This document shows positions 21,110 through 31,923 of a stretch of DNA of 64,000 nucleotides, in pieces. The stretch comes from Tribonema minus. Its lineage: Eukaryota > Sar > Xanthophyceae > Tribonematales > Tribonemataceae. Position 1 is the first letter of the stretch, and each line of letters begins with the position of its first letter. The notes below the pieces were generated by a model. It made no database searches. It worked only from the letters and a program-made list of their open reading frames with translations, and had not been told where the DNA came from. The stretch lies in contig JAFCMP010000520.1 of NCBI GenBank assembly GCA_017506865.1, forward strand, positions 558,001 through 622,000, written 5' to 3'. The position numbers and the translations under genes were made by a program.

Positions 21110-21370
21110 TGCCAACTGCGTTGTCAAAGCACAACAGCTGAGACGGCAAGTCGTGGCTCAGCGACACTGGCTTCATATGGTCTTGATGCAGCAAGCACAC
21201 CTCTTGCTTGACGATTTCACAAGTGCATACTTGCCTGCGCCGGTGGGCAGCTGCTGCCTCAACACTACCTGCCTTGTGACGAGACTGCCATGACCATTGC
21301 TGACTGCTGTTCAGCACACTTCGAAAAGGTACGTGCGCTGGTACCAAGCGAAGAGGCAACGATATAATGT
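21110..21370 (-). repeat. Repeat arm B of an inverted duplication
   Basis: Minus-strand homologue of 19020-19300. It encodes the degraded segment RQVCTCEIVKQEVCLLHQDH, then LCFDNAVGT. Differences from arm A are mostly substitutions that keep the amino acid class. Confidence 0.75.
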
Positions 21371-21422
21371 TGAATAACATGGCGTAGCAGGCATCGCCTA
21401 CATCCCTGAAGCATCGCGTCAT

Positions 21423-22533
21423 TCGCGCGCTAGTCTGGGTGCATTTGCGAGCTTCGGCGCAGCTCAGTCACAGGTTCTCTTGCCGCCATCGCCACCACCA
21501 GCATAGCCATCAACTGCGCCCTGTAGATGCATTCATGAATCTGCACGGGTTGCCGTCGCGTCGCGCAACAAAACATTTGCGCTGCACCAGAGCGCTGCAT
21601 GGCACGCATGTAGACCCCTGCCCTGCGGCATCGCGCGAAACCGCGAGGGCGCGGGTCGCCACACTCCGCGCTGCTGCCGTGCTGATGCCGCTCCCGCTGC
21701 TGCTGTTCGCACGTGATGACACCGCTCGCAGCAGCAAACGCGGTTGGGCTGCCTGTGTGCCGCCTGCGCGCCTGCGATGCAGCAGCAGGTACCTCCAGGC
21801 ACTCACGGCGACCTTCGCGTGCGCTCGCGCACGGCACGGCCTCACCGTCAGACGCCCCCGCCGGAGTCACCACAGCTCGCTTGACCGCTGCATGTTGCAC
21901 GCGTGGCGTGCTCCCGCACACATCGCTCAGCGCAGCCGGTCAAGCCGCTGCCGCGCACGCGCGCATGCTGGCAGTGGCAGGGCACGCCTCAACGCAGCGG
22001 ACGCCACGGCGCAACCACGGCGCGACTCGCGCGTCATGCCTTTGAGCGCGTTCGTCACGACGTCAGCCCGCCGCCGCCGCCGCTGCCACCGCTGCCTGTC
22101 CCGCCGGCAGCGGCGCCGCCGCCGCCGCGCGCTAGCAGCACGCTCAGCTCAGCCAAACGTGCCGCTGCGGTGCGGCATGCTGCTGCAGCGCTCAGCACAG
22201 CCAGTTGAGCCCCTCCCCCGGAGGGCGCGCGCATATTGGCGCCGGTACACCGCGACGCACCTCACGCGCGCGTGCATGACGCGACATGCCGCTGCAGCGC
22301 TCAGCACAGCCGGTTGAGCCGCTCGCCTGCGGCCCACGCGCGCACGTTGGTGGCGGACGCCTCGACGCAGAAGACGCCACGGCGCAGCCACGGCGTGCCT
22401 CGCGCGTCATGCCTTCGAGCGCCTCCGCCACGGCGCCGGCCCATCGCCACCGCTGCCTGTTCCGCCAGCGCCGCCGCCGCGCGCTACCAGCACGCTCAGC
22501 GCAGCCCAATGAGCCGCTGCTGTGCGGCAGTGC
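21423..22533. other. 3' flank of the dehydrogenase gene with repeated last-exon copies
   Basis: No separate gene is supported. Three diverged copies of the last-exon end of the dehydrogenase lie at about 21925-22045, 22190-22260 and 22295-22413, recognisable by CAGCACAGCCGGTTGAGCCGC-type phrases. The long open frames across this GC-rich stretch on both strands are composition effects. Confidence 0.55.
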
Positions 22534-25500
22534 TCAGCACAGCCGGTTGAGCCGCTCGCCGGCGGCCCACGCGCGCACGTTGGCGGCGGACGCCTCGACG
22601 CAGCGGCGGCGCGCCTCGCGCGTGCCCCATGCGGCGTGCGGCGTCACGACGGCGCGCGCGTGGCGCAGCAGGCGCAGCGACGACGACAGCGTCGCCGGCG
22701 GCTCCTGCAGCAGCACGTCGAGGTACGCGCGCCGGAGGAGGCCCGAGTCGAGCGCTGCCGCGACGGCGTCCTCGTCGAGCAGGCCGCCGCGCGCCTGAAG
22801 AAGGGGGGGGGGGGGGGGGGTGCGTTAGGCGAGGGTGTGAGTCTAAGGGACACGCTTTCTGCACCGCCCTCAGGATATCGGCGTTTGCAACGCCTGCATT
22901 TCCCCCAATGTTGACTGTCGCTGCACTGCATTGCGCTTGAACTTCAAGTTCAAAGTGTTTGCACAGTCTCACCGTGTGGATCAGAACTGCCCCTGGCTGC
23001 ATTGCCCTCAGGAAGGCCATGTGCACCATCTCCTGCGGTTCCTCAAGACCAATTCACTGCCGCTATGCTGCGTTGGGCCACCAAACTTCAAGTTCAATAT
23101 CTTCAAGCCTCACCGTGTTGATGAGCACAGCCCGCGGCTGCATCGCCCTCGAAAACTCAACATAAACCATCGCCTGTGCCATCTGCGCGCTGCTAGCAGG
23201 CATGCGCTCAAAGCCACTGACATTGCCTATCAGATTCTTTGAATCATGCATTGCACTCCAAAGGGTTTTTAAAAGTGGCTTCAGTTGTCCTTTAAATTTA
23301 TTTTGAATCATTGGCTCAAATCTCAAAAATGTATCTCAATCTCTGACCGTGTTGATGAGCACCGCCCCCGGCTGCATCGCCCTTGGGAAGTCGACGTTGA
23401 CCACCGCTTGCGCTGCACCAGGCATGCGCTCAAAGCAACGGTGTGAGCTGACAGCCACTAGCATCAACCGCTGAAACCTTTAAATCCTGTGTCGAAGCCT
23501 CACCGTGTTGATGAGCACTGCCCCCGGCTGCATCGCCCTCAAGAAGTCTACGTTGACCATTGCTTGCGTCTCCTCCGCGAGCGGCACGTGCAGGCTCACG
23601 TAGTCCGCCTTTGCCAGAGCGTTGCGCAGCGGCACGCTGTCGGGCTTGGGTTCGCGTCCCGGCAGCTGCGCCCAGAGCACCTCCATCTGCCATATTCATG
23701 AGGGCATGCCATGACAGCGCACCCATGAGTCACGCAGGTCGCTGGTGGTGCAGCGTAGGTTGCGTTGTCGCGCTGAGTGCAGGGGCAAGCATCGCTCCGC
23801 AGAGTGCTGCCATAGGACCTCAGCGCGCGTGCACTGCTGCACGTACTACTGCGAGTGACTGCAGCTGTCGCACCGGCGGCTGTGCAGCGCAGGCTGGATT
23901 GCTGCGTTGACCATGCAACTGCGAGGAAGCATGTGCGCAGCGGCGCGGTGTGACACGCACGAGCGCAGATCGCCGCACCTCGAACGCCTCCGCGATGCGC
24001 GCCACCGCTGCAATGATCGCGCCGCGCTACACATCAGCACCAAACCATGTCGCGCGCAGACTGCATGCCTGCCTCTAACCCTGCCCCTAGGACATACAGG
24101 ATCGTACGTGCTGTGGCGCTGACACACGACTTCAGCGCGACCATGACAGGCACGAGCGTTTTTGCCGCACCTCAAACGCCTCCGCGATGCGCGCCACCGC
24201 CGCGCCGATCGCGCCGCGCCCCACCAGCGCCAGCCTCTTGCCCGCGAGCTCCGTCATTGGGTGCGAGAGCGAGCAGAAGTCGAGCGCGTGCGGCCAGTGG
24301 TCGCGCGCCGTCGCCGCGAGCGCAGACACCGCACTCGCGTCGTGCGTCAGGTAGGCCGCAACCATCTGCGCCACGGACGCTGTGCTGTACACGGGCACGT
24401 GGGTAACAGCGATACCGCGCTTCCTGCACGCACGGCGCCGTGGGCAAAGGTACGGAGGCAGCAGCGCTCAATGTAAAGTCACAAGGCGCGATGCGGCGGC
24501 GCGCAGTTCATATGTATCATTGCTCATGCGTTTCATGGTCCGCAACATCAGCGCACGTGCATACGGAGATGCCGCAATCTCTGCACGTCGCGGTAGCGTT
24601 CCAAGGGTAAGCACGGTGCGAGCAGCGGCACATGTGAGCTCGGTCGTCGCGGCGGTGCTGCCGCGCTGTGTGTGCGCACACACCCAAAGTGGGGGAGTCG
24701 AAGGCGGCAAGGGCAGAGGCAGGGTGCGGCGCATGCCGCCGTTGCACACCATGCCGGCCGGTGCTGCATCGCGCGGTGCAATGCTCAGCGCGTTGAGCAC
24801 AACGTGCAGTGCTAGCATGAGCGTTACATGCAACTTGACATCATCAACTTGAAGTAACTGAGGCGCGGGGGCGCTGACATGAGCAGCAGCGGCGCACCCC
24901 GCATCTGAGCGCTGACGCACGCGGGCAGCAAGGTTGCGTCAGCTGCGTTGCCTGCTGCGGCAGTAGCGGGCTTGTGCGCACCTGGCGGCATCGAGGTCGA
25001 CCATGTTGTAGCCCGTCGCGGTGACGCCGACGTACTGCAGCTGCTTGCACGCGTCCATCTGCGCGCACGTGTACAGCAAATTGCACATTGTGGGACCAGT
25101 GACGCATGAGAGGCAGCAGGCAGACCTTGCAGTCCCTTGAGATAACACGATGTGTGCTATAGGGCAGTTGGCAGTGCGAGGCGGCAGCATTTCAAAGTTG
25201 GGGATCGGTGAGCTCCAGAGGCTGCAGGCGTGTTCAAGGAGCAACGGTGTGTCACAGAAGCAGGAGGTGCACGTACCACTGGCTCATCGATGACGACCTT
25301 GCTGGTGAGCACAGCCTGTGCATCGCCGATGCGCTTCAGCACAAGGTCGGGCGATGTGCGAGCATACACTGTCGCTGGGTGTCCAAGGCACTCGCTCCAC
25401 ACCTCCGGGCTCCCTTGATCACTCGTGAAGCCATCGAGAACAACGATGCGAGTATTTTGAAGGGGAGGCGGCGCTGCAAATGAATCTGCCACTCGCAGCA

Positions 25501-25549
25501 GTGGCACCATGAAGACGCACAGGAGTAGTGATCTTGGGATTCGTTGCAT
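22534..25549 (-). CDS. D-isomer-specific 2-hydroxyacid dehydrogenase (HprA / glycerate dehydrogenase-like)
   Basis: Five exons: 25277-25549, 24982-25058, 24171-24423, 23504-23686 and 22534-22794 (TGA stop). All have GT donors and AG acceptors, and phases agree throughout, giving 348 residues, the normal family length. Residues 1-25 (MQRIPRSLLLCVFMVPLL) look like a signal or targeting peptide. The substrate half includes VTATGYNMVDLDAAR and YSTASVAQMVAAYL. The NAD(P)-binding motif is LVGRGAIGAAVARIAEAF (GxGxxG). The catalytic set is Arg in ARGGLLDED, Glu in LLQEPPA and His in VTPHAAWGTREARRR. The last phrase is typical of bacterial HprA-type glycerate dehydrogenases. It would interconvert hydroxypyruvate or glyoxylate and their reduced forms, as in photorespiration. 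The exact substrate is unproven. Introns hold degraded copies of exon ends. Confidence 0.9.
22968..23412 (-). repeat. Three degraded copies of the 3' end of dehydrogenase exon 4
   Basis: Copies at 23341-23412, 23108-23180 and 22968-23037 each repeat the exon end that encodes FLRAMQPGAVLINT. The donor GT is kept in all. They lie downstream of the real exon (23504-23686) in intron 4. Confidence 0.85.
23970..24020 (-). repeat. Degraded copy of the 3' end of dehydrogenase exon 3
   Basis: Repeats the segment for AAVARIAEAFEVR, with GTGCGGC donor sequence, about 200 bases downstream of exon 3. Confidence 0.75.
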
Positions 25550-25836
25550 GTTGGACGGATCCGTAGATGACTTGTGAGCCGGGTGGCGTGCAACAGGTTT
25601 GCTGCTGTACGCAGTGCTGACACCTCCTTGCTAGTCTATTTTATCGTGTGTATAGGGACTGTAGAGTATATTCTGTGAATCTGTGCTGGCAGTTGTTATT
25701 AGAGCAGTTTGAACTGCCAGAAGCAAAGTGTTGAAGTTTTTGACTTGAAGATGAATTCAGGAGAAAAGCCTTCTCTGCATTCGCTTTAAGCTGGTGTCTG
25801 GCAAGCTTGAAGGAGGAGAAGACTGGCGAAAGCACG
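25550..25836. promoter_or_regulatory. Shared upstream region of two divergent genes
   Basis: The dehydrogenase (minus) and the Gln-rich gene (plus) start 287 bases apart, head to head, so this stretch must carry both promoters and 5' UTRs. It is AT-richer than its surroundings, with TATTTTATCG near 25639 and GAGTATATTC near 25663. No defined element can be assigned. Confidence 0.5.
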
Positions 25837-25968
25837 ATGGATTCCAATTTGAACAACCTGCATGGCATGAATAGCGGGCGTGTAGGTACTCCCGGGGGTG
25901 GCTGGGGCCTGGCTGGCGCCTCTCAAGCAGAACAGCTGGCGCGGCTGCGGGCACAGCAGCAGGTGCAG

Positions 25969-26000
<32 letters not shown>

Positions 26001-27429
26001 ACAGCAGCTGGGTGGCTACTCTCCGGCGCCAACCCCCACCCTACCTCAACAGCAGCAGCAGCAAGCAGCATCGCCCTTCCAAGGGCAGCCGGACCAGCAG
26101 CAGGTGGCGGCGGCTGCAGCAGCAGCTCAGCTCGCAGCGCAGCAGAAGCAGATCCCCACCATGCCCCCGCGCATCGTGGAGGCCGCACGTGCAGCTGCCA
26201 GCACTCCCTATGTGCCGCCGCAGGAGGTGGCGCACCTGGATGTGCCGGCGATTCTGGCCTTGAACAACAGGTGCGAACGCAGCTGCTTGCCAGCAAAGCA
26301 ATCGCGTGATGCATGCTGCAAGCTGCACGTGTCTCAGGAGTTCACTGCCGCACGCACTGCACGCAACTAAGCAGCCATATACGGCAGTTGTGTGGAACGC
26401 TGTGGCTGCTGAATTGGATGCTTCGGTGCTCCTGCTGTGCAGGCCACGGTGAATGCACTTGACAAGTGTGTTGTCAATGTTCAAGCTCGTCCACCTTGGT
26501 TCACATGCCCTATGACTGACAGCAATTGGAGGTACAGCCAATACCCCTCGGGCTCTCGCAGTACTTACACGAAGACGTCAACAGCGACGGCGCAGAATCC
26601 AGACAGCGCGCAAATTTTATATCTGCTGCCGAAAAGCATCCTGCCCCAGCATGCAAATCAGCAAGCCATCGCTTCATCCTGGTGTGCCTGCAAATCGACA
26701 TACTTCTGCCTCGCCGGGACCCATTGCAACGGTGAATCGACGCGTGCCCCCTAACCCCACCCCCCGGCATCTGCGGCGGCGGCGGCGGTGGCGGCGCAGG
26801 CTGCTGCAGGCGTGGACGGCGATGGCAGAGCAGCTGCGCGCCGGCAGCGGCGCGCTCGCGGCGGACCCGCAGCGCAACCTTGAGGCGCAGGCGACGTGCC
26901 GCAACAAGCTCGTGGAGAACCTGAGCCAGCTCAGCAAGCTCGCCGACGCGCAGAACCAGCACGCGGCGCGCGCGCAGAAGGCCGCGAGCATCCTCGCGAC
27001 GTACCAGAAGCAGCAGGCGCAGCAGATGCTGGCGATGCAGGTGGGGGGGATGAGGGGCAGCAGCGCTCAGCACGCCGCCGCTGCTGCTGCCTGCTGGTGT
27101 TTGCACTGCTGCAGCGCGCTGCTGCTTTGATGTGCAAGTGTGGCGTGCCTCAGCATGTTGCGCCGCTGTTGTACACACTGTTCGCAGCGCGATGCAGCCC
27201 GCTGCTGCTGCTGCTGCGGCGGCGTGCTCACAACTGGTGCTGCACGCTGTGTGGTGCGTGTCGTGTCGCGTCACAGGCGCTGCGCGCGCAGCAGGCGCAG
27301 CTGGCGCAGCAGGCGGCGCTGCAGCAGCAGATGCAGGCGCAGGCGGCGCTCCAGCAGCAGCAGGCGCAGCAGCAGCAGCAGCAGGCAGCTGCGGCGGCGG
27401 CGGCGGCGGTTGCGCAGCAGCAGGCACAG

Positions 27430-27461
<32 letters not shown>

Positions 27462-29264
27462 ACAGCAACAGCAGCAGCAGCAGCAGCAGCAGGTACAGCC
27501 AGAAGTCTCGATATGTGGAAGACGCAAAGCTCCTGTTCACGGTGCCTCTGGCACCGCAGCATTCGCGCTGAGCATGTGCCAGATGTGTGTCGTGTGCACC
27601 CGCGTGGCTGCTGCTTGCGCATTACTTCACCTCCACAACTTCAACTTCATGATGATCTGTTCAAACTTCAAGGTGAAGTTTGATGCGTGGTCATACATGG
27701 AAGGTGCATCCAGCATACGTCAATTGGAAGCAGGCCGCATGCGACTTCACCTCCTCCTCGGTAGTGCCATGCGGTTGCTGGTACCAATGGTACCATTGAT
27801 GGTACTGTAGTGCATGAGCCAGAGCACAGCGTACAGGCGCCCACTACGCCACTTGAGGTGAGTTGGCACGCTCTCTGCTCCTATGAATTAGGAACAGTTT
27901 ATGATATAGATGGCTGCAGCCCGTCCACGCTGATGGTGGCGTCTTGCAGTAGCAGCACTCAGTGCGCAGCGCGCGATCCACCCCACCCAATATATATCGC
28001 TGACTGGCCTTCGTGCTCTTGCCAAGGCTCGTATATGCTGTGCCTCAACTGCCCACTATATATGCGGATGCGCCCTGCCGCCGCAGCAGCAGCAGCAGCA
28101 GCGGCAGCAGCAGCAGCAGCAAGCCGCGGAGCCGCGTGCGTACACGCGGCAGGAGATTGCGCACCGCATCAACAGCGCGCCGCGCGAGGAGCGGTGGTGG
28201 GTGATGGCGGATGCGTGCATGCGCCTGGGGCCGACGGAGGGCAGGCAGTTCAAGGTGCCGCCGCGCTACGGTAGCTGTAAAGTTTGACGAGCCAACGCAG
28301 TCGTCGACTGTGTGTGCGCTCTGCGGGCAGATGCCGGAGAAGCGGTGCAAGTTCAACAAGATTGGCTCACTGCGGCTCCGACGTGTCACATAGATCGTCG
28401 AGTGTGTGCGCCGCAAGGGGCCAAACACAGGGGAGGCACTTCAAGTTGAGGTTGCGCTTGCGGCGTGTGATGTGTTAACAGTCTTGAGTGTGCACGGAAG
28501 CCTCAGCGCCGATGTCAACATGTTGGCGCTCGCGGCGGCTTCGAAGCAGGCTGCCGCAGCGCAGGACGTCCTGAATGAAATGTGTGTCAGTGCAGTTGGG
28601 AGTTGCGGTCAAGTACTGCCAAGGCATACAGGACCTATGGTGTTGAATGCGACCCGCAATGGCAGAGCTTGTGCGAAGCGAGGCACTGTAAGAGTCGCAA
28701 TCAATCCCTGGCTCAGTTCAAGAGAGGGACAACGGACTCTATTCTGCGTCGCCATTGCGCTGCGGGGCCACCTACACGCCATGTGACAGGCGGCAGTCGC
28801 TATGACTTCCGACGGTTCTCTGTCCTGTCGAATTACAAAAGCACATGTGCCGCCACCGTTGCACAGGCCACACACAGCAGCTACGGCGCGCTGCACCGAC
28901 GCTCGGCGCAATCATGTAGCTCGGCATCCTCGCTGATCCGTAGTCGCCTCTCTTTGCGCACCGTACTTCAAGAACTGGTGCTGCAGAAGCAATGTCTGTG
29001 GCGCATGTCATACTTCAACATGCCCCCCTGCGCCCCCGCCGTGCGCCGCAGGAGTATCTGGCGATCGCGGTGCGCTGCGTGGGCATGTACAACGCGGGCA
29101 ACGAGCAGCTGGCGTCGACGCTGCAGCTCGCGCTCAGCCCGCAGGTCTACGCGGAGGACTCCATCGACCGCGCGCAGCAGGTGCTCATGACCATCTGCCA
29201 GAACTACCGCGCCGCGCAGCAGCAGGCGGCGCAGCACCAGCAGCAGCAGCTGCAGGAGGGCTAG
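25837..29264 (+). CDS. Gln-rich nuclear-type protein of unknown function, five exons
   Basis: Exons 25837-26270, 26800-27040, 27277-27492, about 28087-28254 and 29052-29264 (TAG stop) join in phase to 423 residues. The ATG at 25837 (MDSNLNNLHGMN) is the first in frame. Exon 1 has polyQ and MPPRIVEAARAA, ending in LDVPAILALNN. Exon 2 is a helical, coiled-coil-like block (LRAGSGALAADPQRNLEAQATCRNKLVENLSQLSKLADAQ). Exon 3 is almost pure Gln/Ala. Exon 4 reads YTRQEIAHRINSAPREERWWVMADACMRLG. Exon 5 reads EYLAIAVRCVGMYNAGNEQ and AQQVLMTICQNYRAAQQQ. Gln tracts and helical blocks suggest a transcription or chromatin cofactor, but I recognise no family. The exact start of exon 4 in the CAG run is ambiguous. 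Copies of exon 5 follow the stop. Confidence 0.72.
27277..27492 (+). repeat. CAG/CAA microsatellite forming exon 3
   Basis: The whole exon is CAG, CAA and GCG codons and ends CAGCAG|GTACAG. Length variation in units of three would change the protein but keep the frame. Confidence 0.85.
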
Positions 29265-29640
29265 GTGTGCAGCAGGCGGCGCAGCAGCAGCAGCAGGAGG
29301 GCTAGGTGCGCAGCAGGCACGCCAGCGGCAGCAGGGCATGACAATCTGTCACGACTACCGCGCCGCGCAGCAGCAGACGGCGCAGCAGCAGCAGCAGCAG
29401 CATCAGGAGGGCTACCTGTGCAGCAGACCGGCCAGCGGCAATAGGGACGGAGCTGCAGCAGCGGCACCACCAGCAGCGGCTGCCGGCGCCAGCGGTGCAT
29501 GCTCAGCGGCACATGCTCAGTACAGCAGCAGCAGCACCAGCATGCGACGGCGGCAGCTACAGCATGAGCGGCGGCTTCTGTAGGCACCAGCCTCAGCCCA
29601 CGCCAGCAGGGCTGCCGTCAGTGCGCGATGGCAGCAGCAG
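29265..29640 (+). repeat. Degraded copies of exon 5 and stop after the Gln-rich gene
   Basis: At 29266-29304 and 29336-29410 the phrases CAGCAGGCGGCGCAGCAGC and ATGACAATCTGTCACGACTACCGCGCCGCGCAG repeat the end of the gene (MTICQNYRAAQQQ). These lie downstream of the true stop. Confidence 0.75.
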
Positions 29641-31923
29641 CAGGCCTGCAGCTAGCAGGACCAGCTCCGGCTCGCGAGTTACAGTAGCAGCAGGTGCGCC
29701 AGCAGCACCGGCTGCGGCGCATGCGTGGCAGCTCTGAATGAGGAGCTCGCAAGAGTGGCAGCAGCAGTCGCAGCGCCAGCGATGCCGCTTGTCGTCGGGT
29801 ATGACGGCATGAGTGTTGCAAGCGGCACTGGGCCCCGGGAGCTTGCGCTATCGCCGCGCGGCGATGCGGCGGCGACGCAGGGCTGCGCGCAGCAATACCC
29901 CTGCCGGCCCCTGGCCCGCAGGCAATCCACTGCGTGCGAGGATGTGCATGACCCACACGCGGCTGGTGCGCTGCAGTCAGTCGAGGGCGCACGCCCTTGC
30001 GCCGCCAGTGGCTCTGCCATCAGACTGATTTCCGGCCTTCACTGAGCAGCAGTGCTCAGCATCAGACGCGGTTGCCGTGCTGGTCACCGCGCGTCGCGCA
30101 CGGGCCAGGGGGCCGCTGGGCGAAACTGGCTGCAGTGCTCAGATATGAGGCAAGTCTGACGCGGCACGAGCGTGCGGCGGCGGCGGCGGCAGCGGCTGCG
30201 AGCGCATGTTTCGGCAGGATGGCGGCGCACGTACGGCCCAGCTCACATCTGATGATGTTCGGAACGGCCGTCACGAAATGGGGTTGGCACAGTGCTCAAA
30301 GTATCCAGAAAGAGGGACTTCAACGGGGGGGATCCAGGCGTCCATCGCGGCGGAGAGGAGTTTGGCGGGGTCGTGTTAGTGTTGCATACAGCCATTCCAT
30401 GCACAAATGAACCAGCGCGTTTCACCTTGGCGTGCCTGCTACTCCATGCTCAGAGACCGATGCGGCGAGCGCGCACGTCGCGCAGCTGCAGAGGCACCGC
30501 AGCGACGCTCGTCACAAGTACACCTTGTGGCGCGTGCACCATCATGCTTCTGGACCATGAGGCAGACACACATACTGTATATACTTCTATGAAAAACCTC
30601 GATCACGGGAGCCAGCTTGGTACTCCGTGCACATTCTTGATGCAATGTGGTCGTTCAATGCCACGTGCTTACATTATCGTGAATTGCTGACACGCCATGT
30701 TCACATTGCCATACATGCTGTGAGGAGTGTCATGTGCCGCCATACGCACACTTATAGCGAAGATGAGCCCAACCGCCAGCCGCTGGCAGATGGACCTCGA
30801 TGCACTCATGCAATGCAATGCACATGTCAGCAAGGCTGCTTGAAAGGCTGCATCTGCGCCCGAAACCTCGAGTAGTTCCAACGTTCCTACTGATGCCGGC
30901 ACGGTTCCTACTGATGCCGGCACGAGCTGATGCCAGTCTCAGATAAATTTCCGCACACAGGCTTTTCACCAGCCAGCGACCGGCCAGCCCAGCCAGTGCC
31001 AATCCCTGCACCACCCACTCTGCTACACGCTGCTTCGCTTACATCAACGGGCGCAGAGCTCACGTGAGTACCGCGCGAGCACGCACGTGCTCGAGCGCTC
31101 GAGTGCATTCGATCTGAAGAACAACTGCACAGAAGTGCATGCTCAACTATAACAGCAGCTCTGGTTCAGCAATTCAAACACTTGAAACTGTCTTCGGACT
31201 CAAACAGAGCTGTATCGAATCCTCGTTTTGCCCCCACTTGTTTTTTTTCATCAATTGACGGCGTTGGACGCACATGCACAGGCTTTCGGCATGCACCAAC
31301 GATAATTACAGTAGAGTCTGCCCTGCACCTCTGCTACACGCTCTTTAACCCATCCAACCGGCGCTCCATGCCCACACCCAAATTGTGGGCCCGCAATGCC
31401 GCACAGAATGTCACCAAATGTGCGTTGCACTACAAGCATGATGCATACATTTCCAGCTCTGGTTCAGCAATTCAAACACATGGAATTATTGTCTTCGGAC
31501 CCAGACAGAGCTGTATCAAATCCTCATTGCGATGTGCACTTGTTTTTTTTCTCCATTTCATAAATCACATGATCAACGACAAGGTAGTGCTGCTGCTGTT
31601 GTGACTGGCAGCTGTGTGCCAGCGCTGTAGGTTTTAGGGGGGGGGACAGTTGCTGTGTCTTAGAGGAACACATTGCCACAGTTTCAGTTGCCACCAGCGC
31701 CAGCACTCCCCCCCCCTGCAGAAGTGACTCACAGTCACCCAACATAATGCAGATTGACCTTTCCAACATTTATATTCATAGAAGATAACGTGCATCAAGA
31801 TTAAAGCCATCAGTGACCGCATTCTTCTGGCCAACCACACTCAGGCATTGCCAGCTAGGGCGATGTACATTCACGCTCGTAAGGAAATACATGCGCGTCT
31901 CTCTGCAAGCGGGGTGTAGGTCC
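29641..31923. other. Intergenic region between convergent genes
   Basis: No gene supported. A direct repeat of about 100 bases begins with CAGCTCTGGTTCAGCAATTC at about 31152 and again at about 31454. A tandem pair of GTTCCTACTGATGCCGGCAC lies at about 30880-30920. GC-rich low-complexity sequence fills 29641-30240. The 3' UTRs and polyadenylation sites of both flanking genes must lie here, but no conserved signal was identified. Confidence 0.5.
31152..31560 (+). repeat. Direct repeat pair, period about 300 bases
   Basis: The two copies share GGTTCAGCAATTCAAACAC, then GTCTTCGGACYCARACAGAG, then CTTGTTTTTTTTC. The unique spacer is about 200 bases. Confidence 0.75.
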
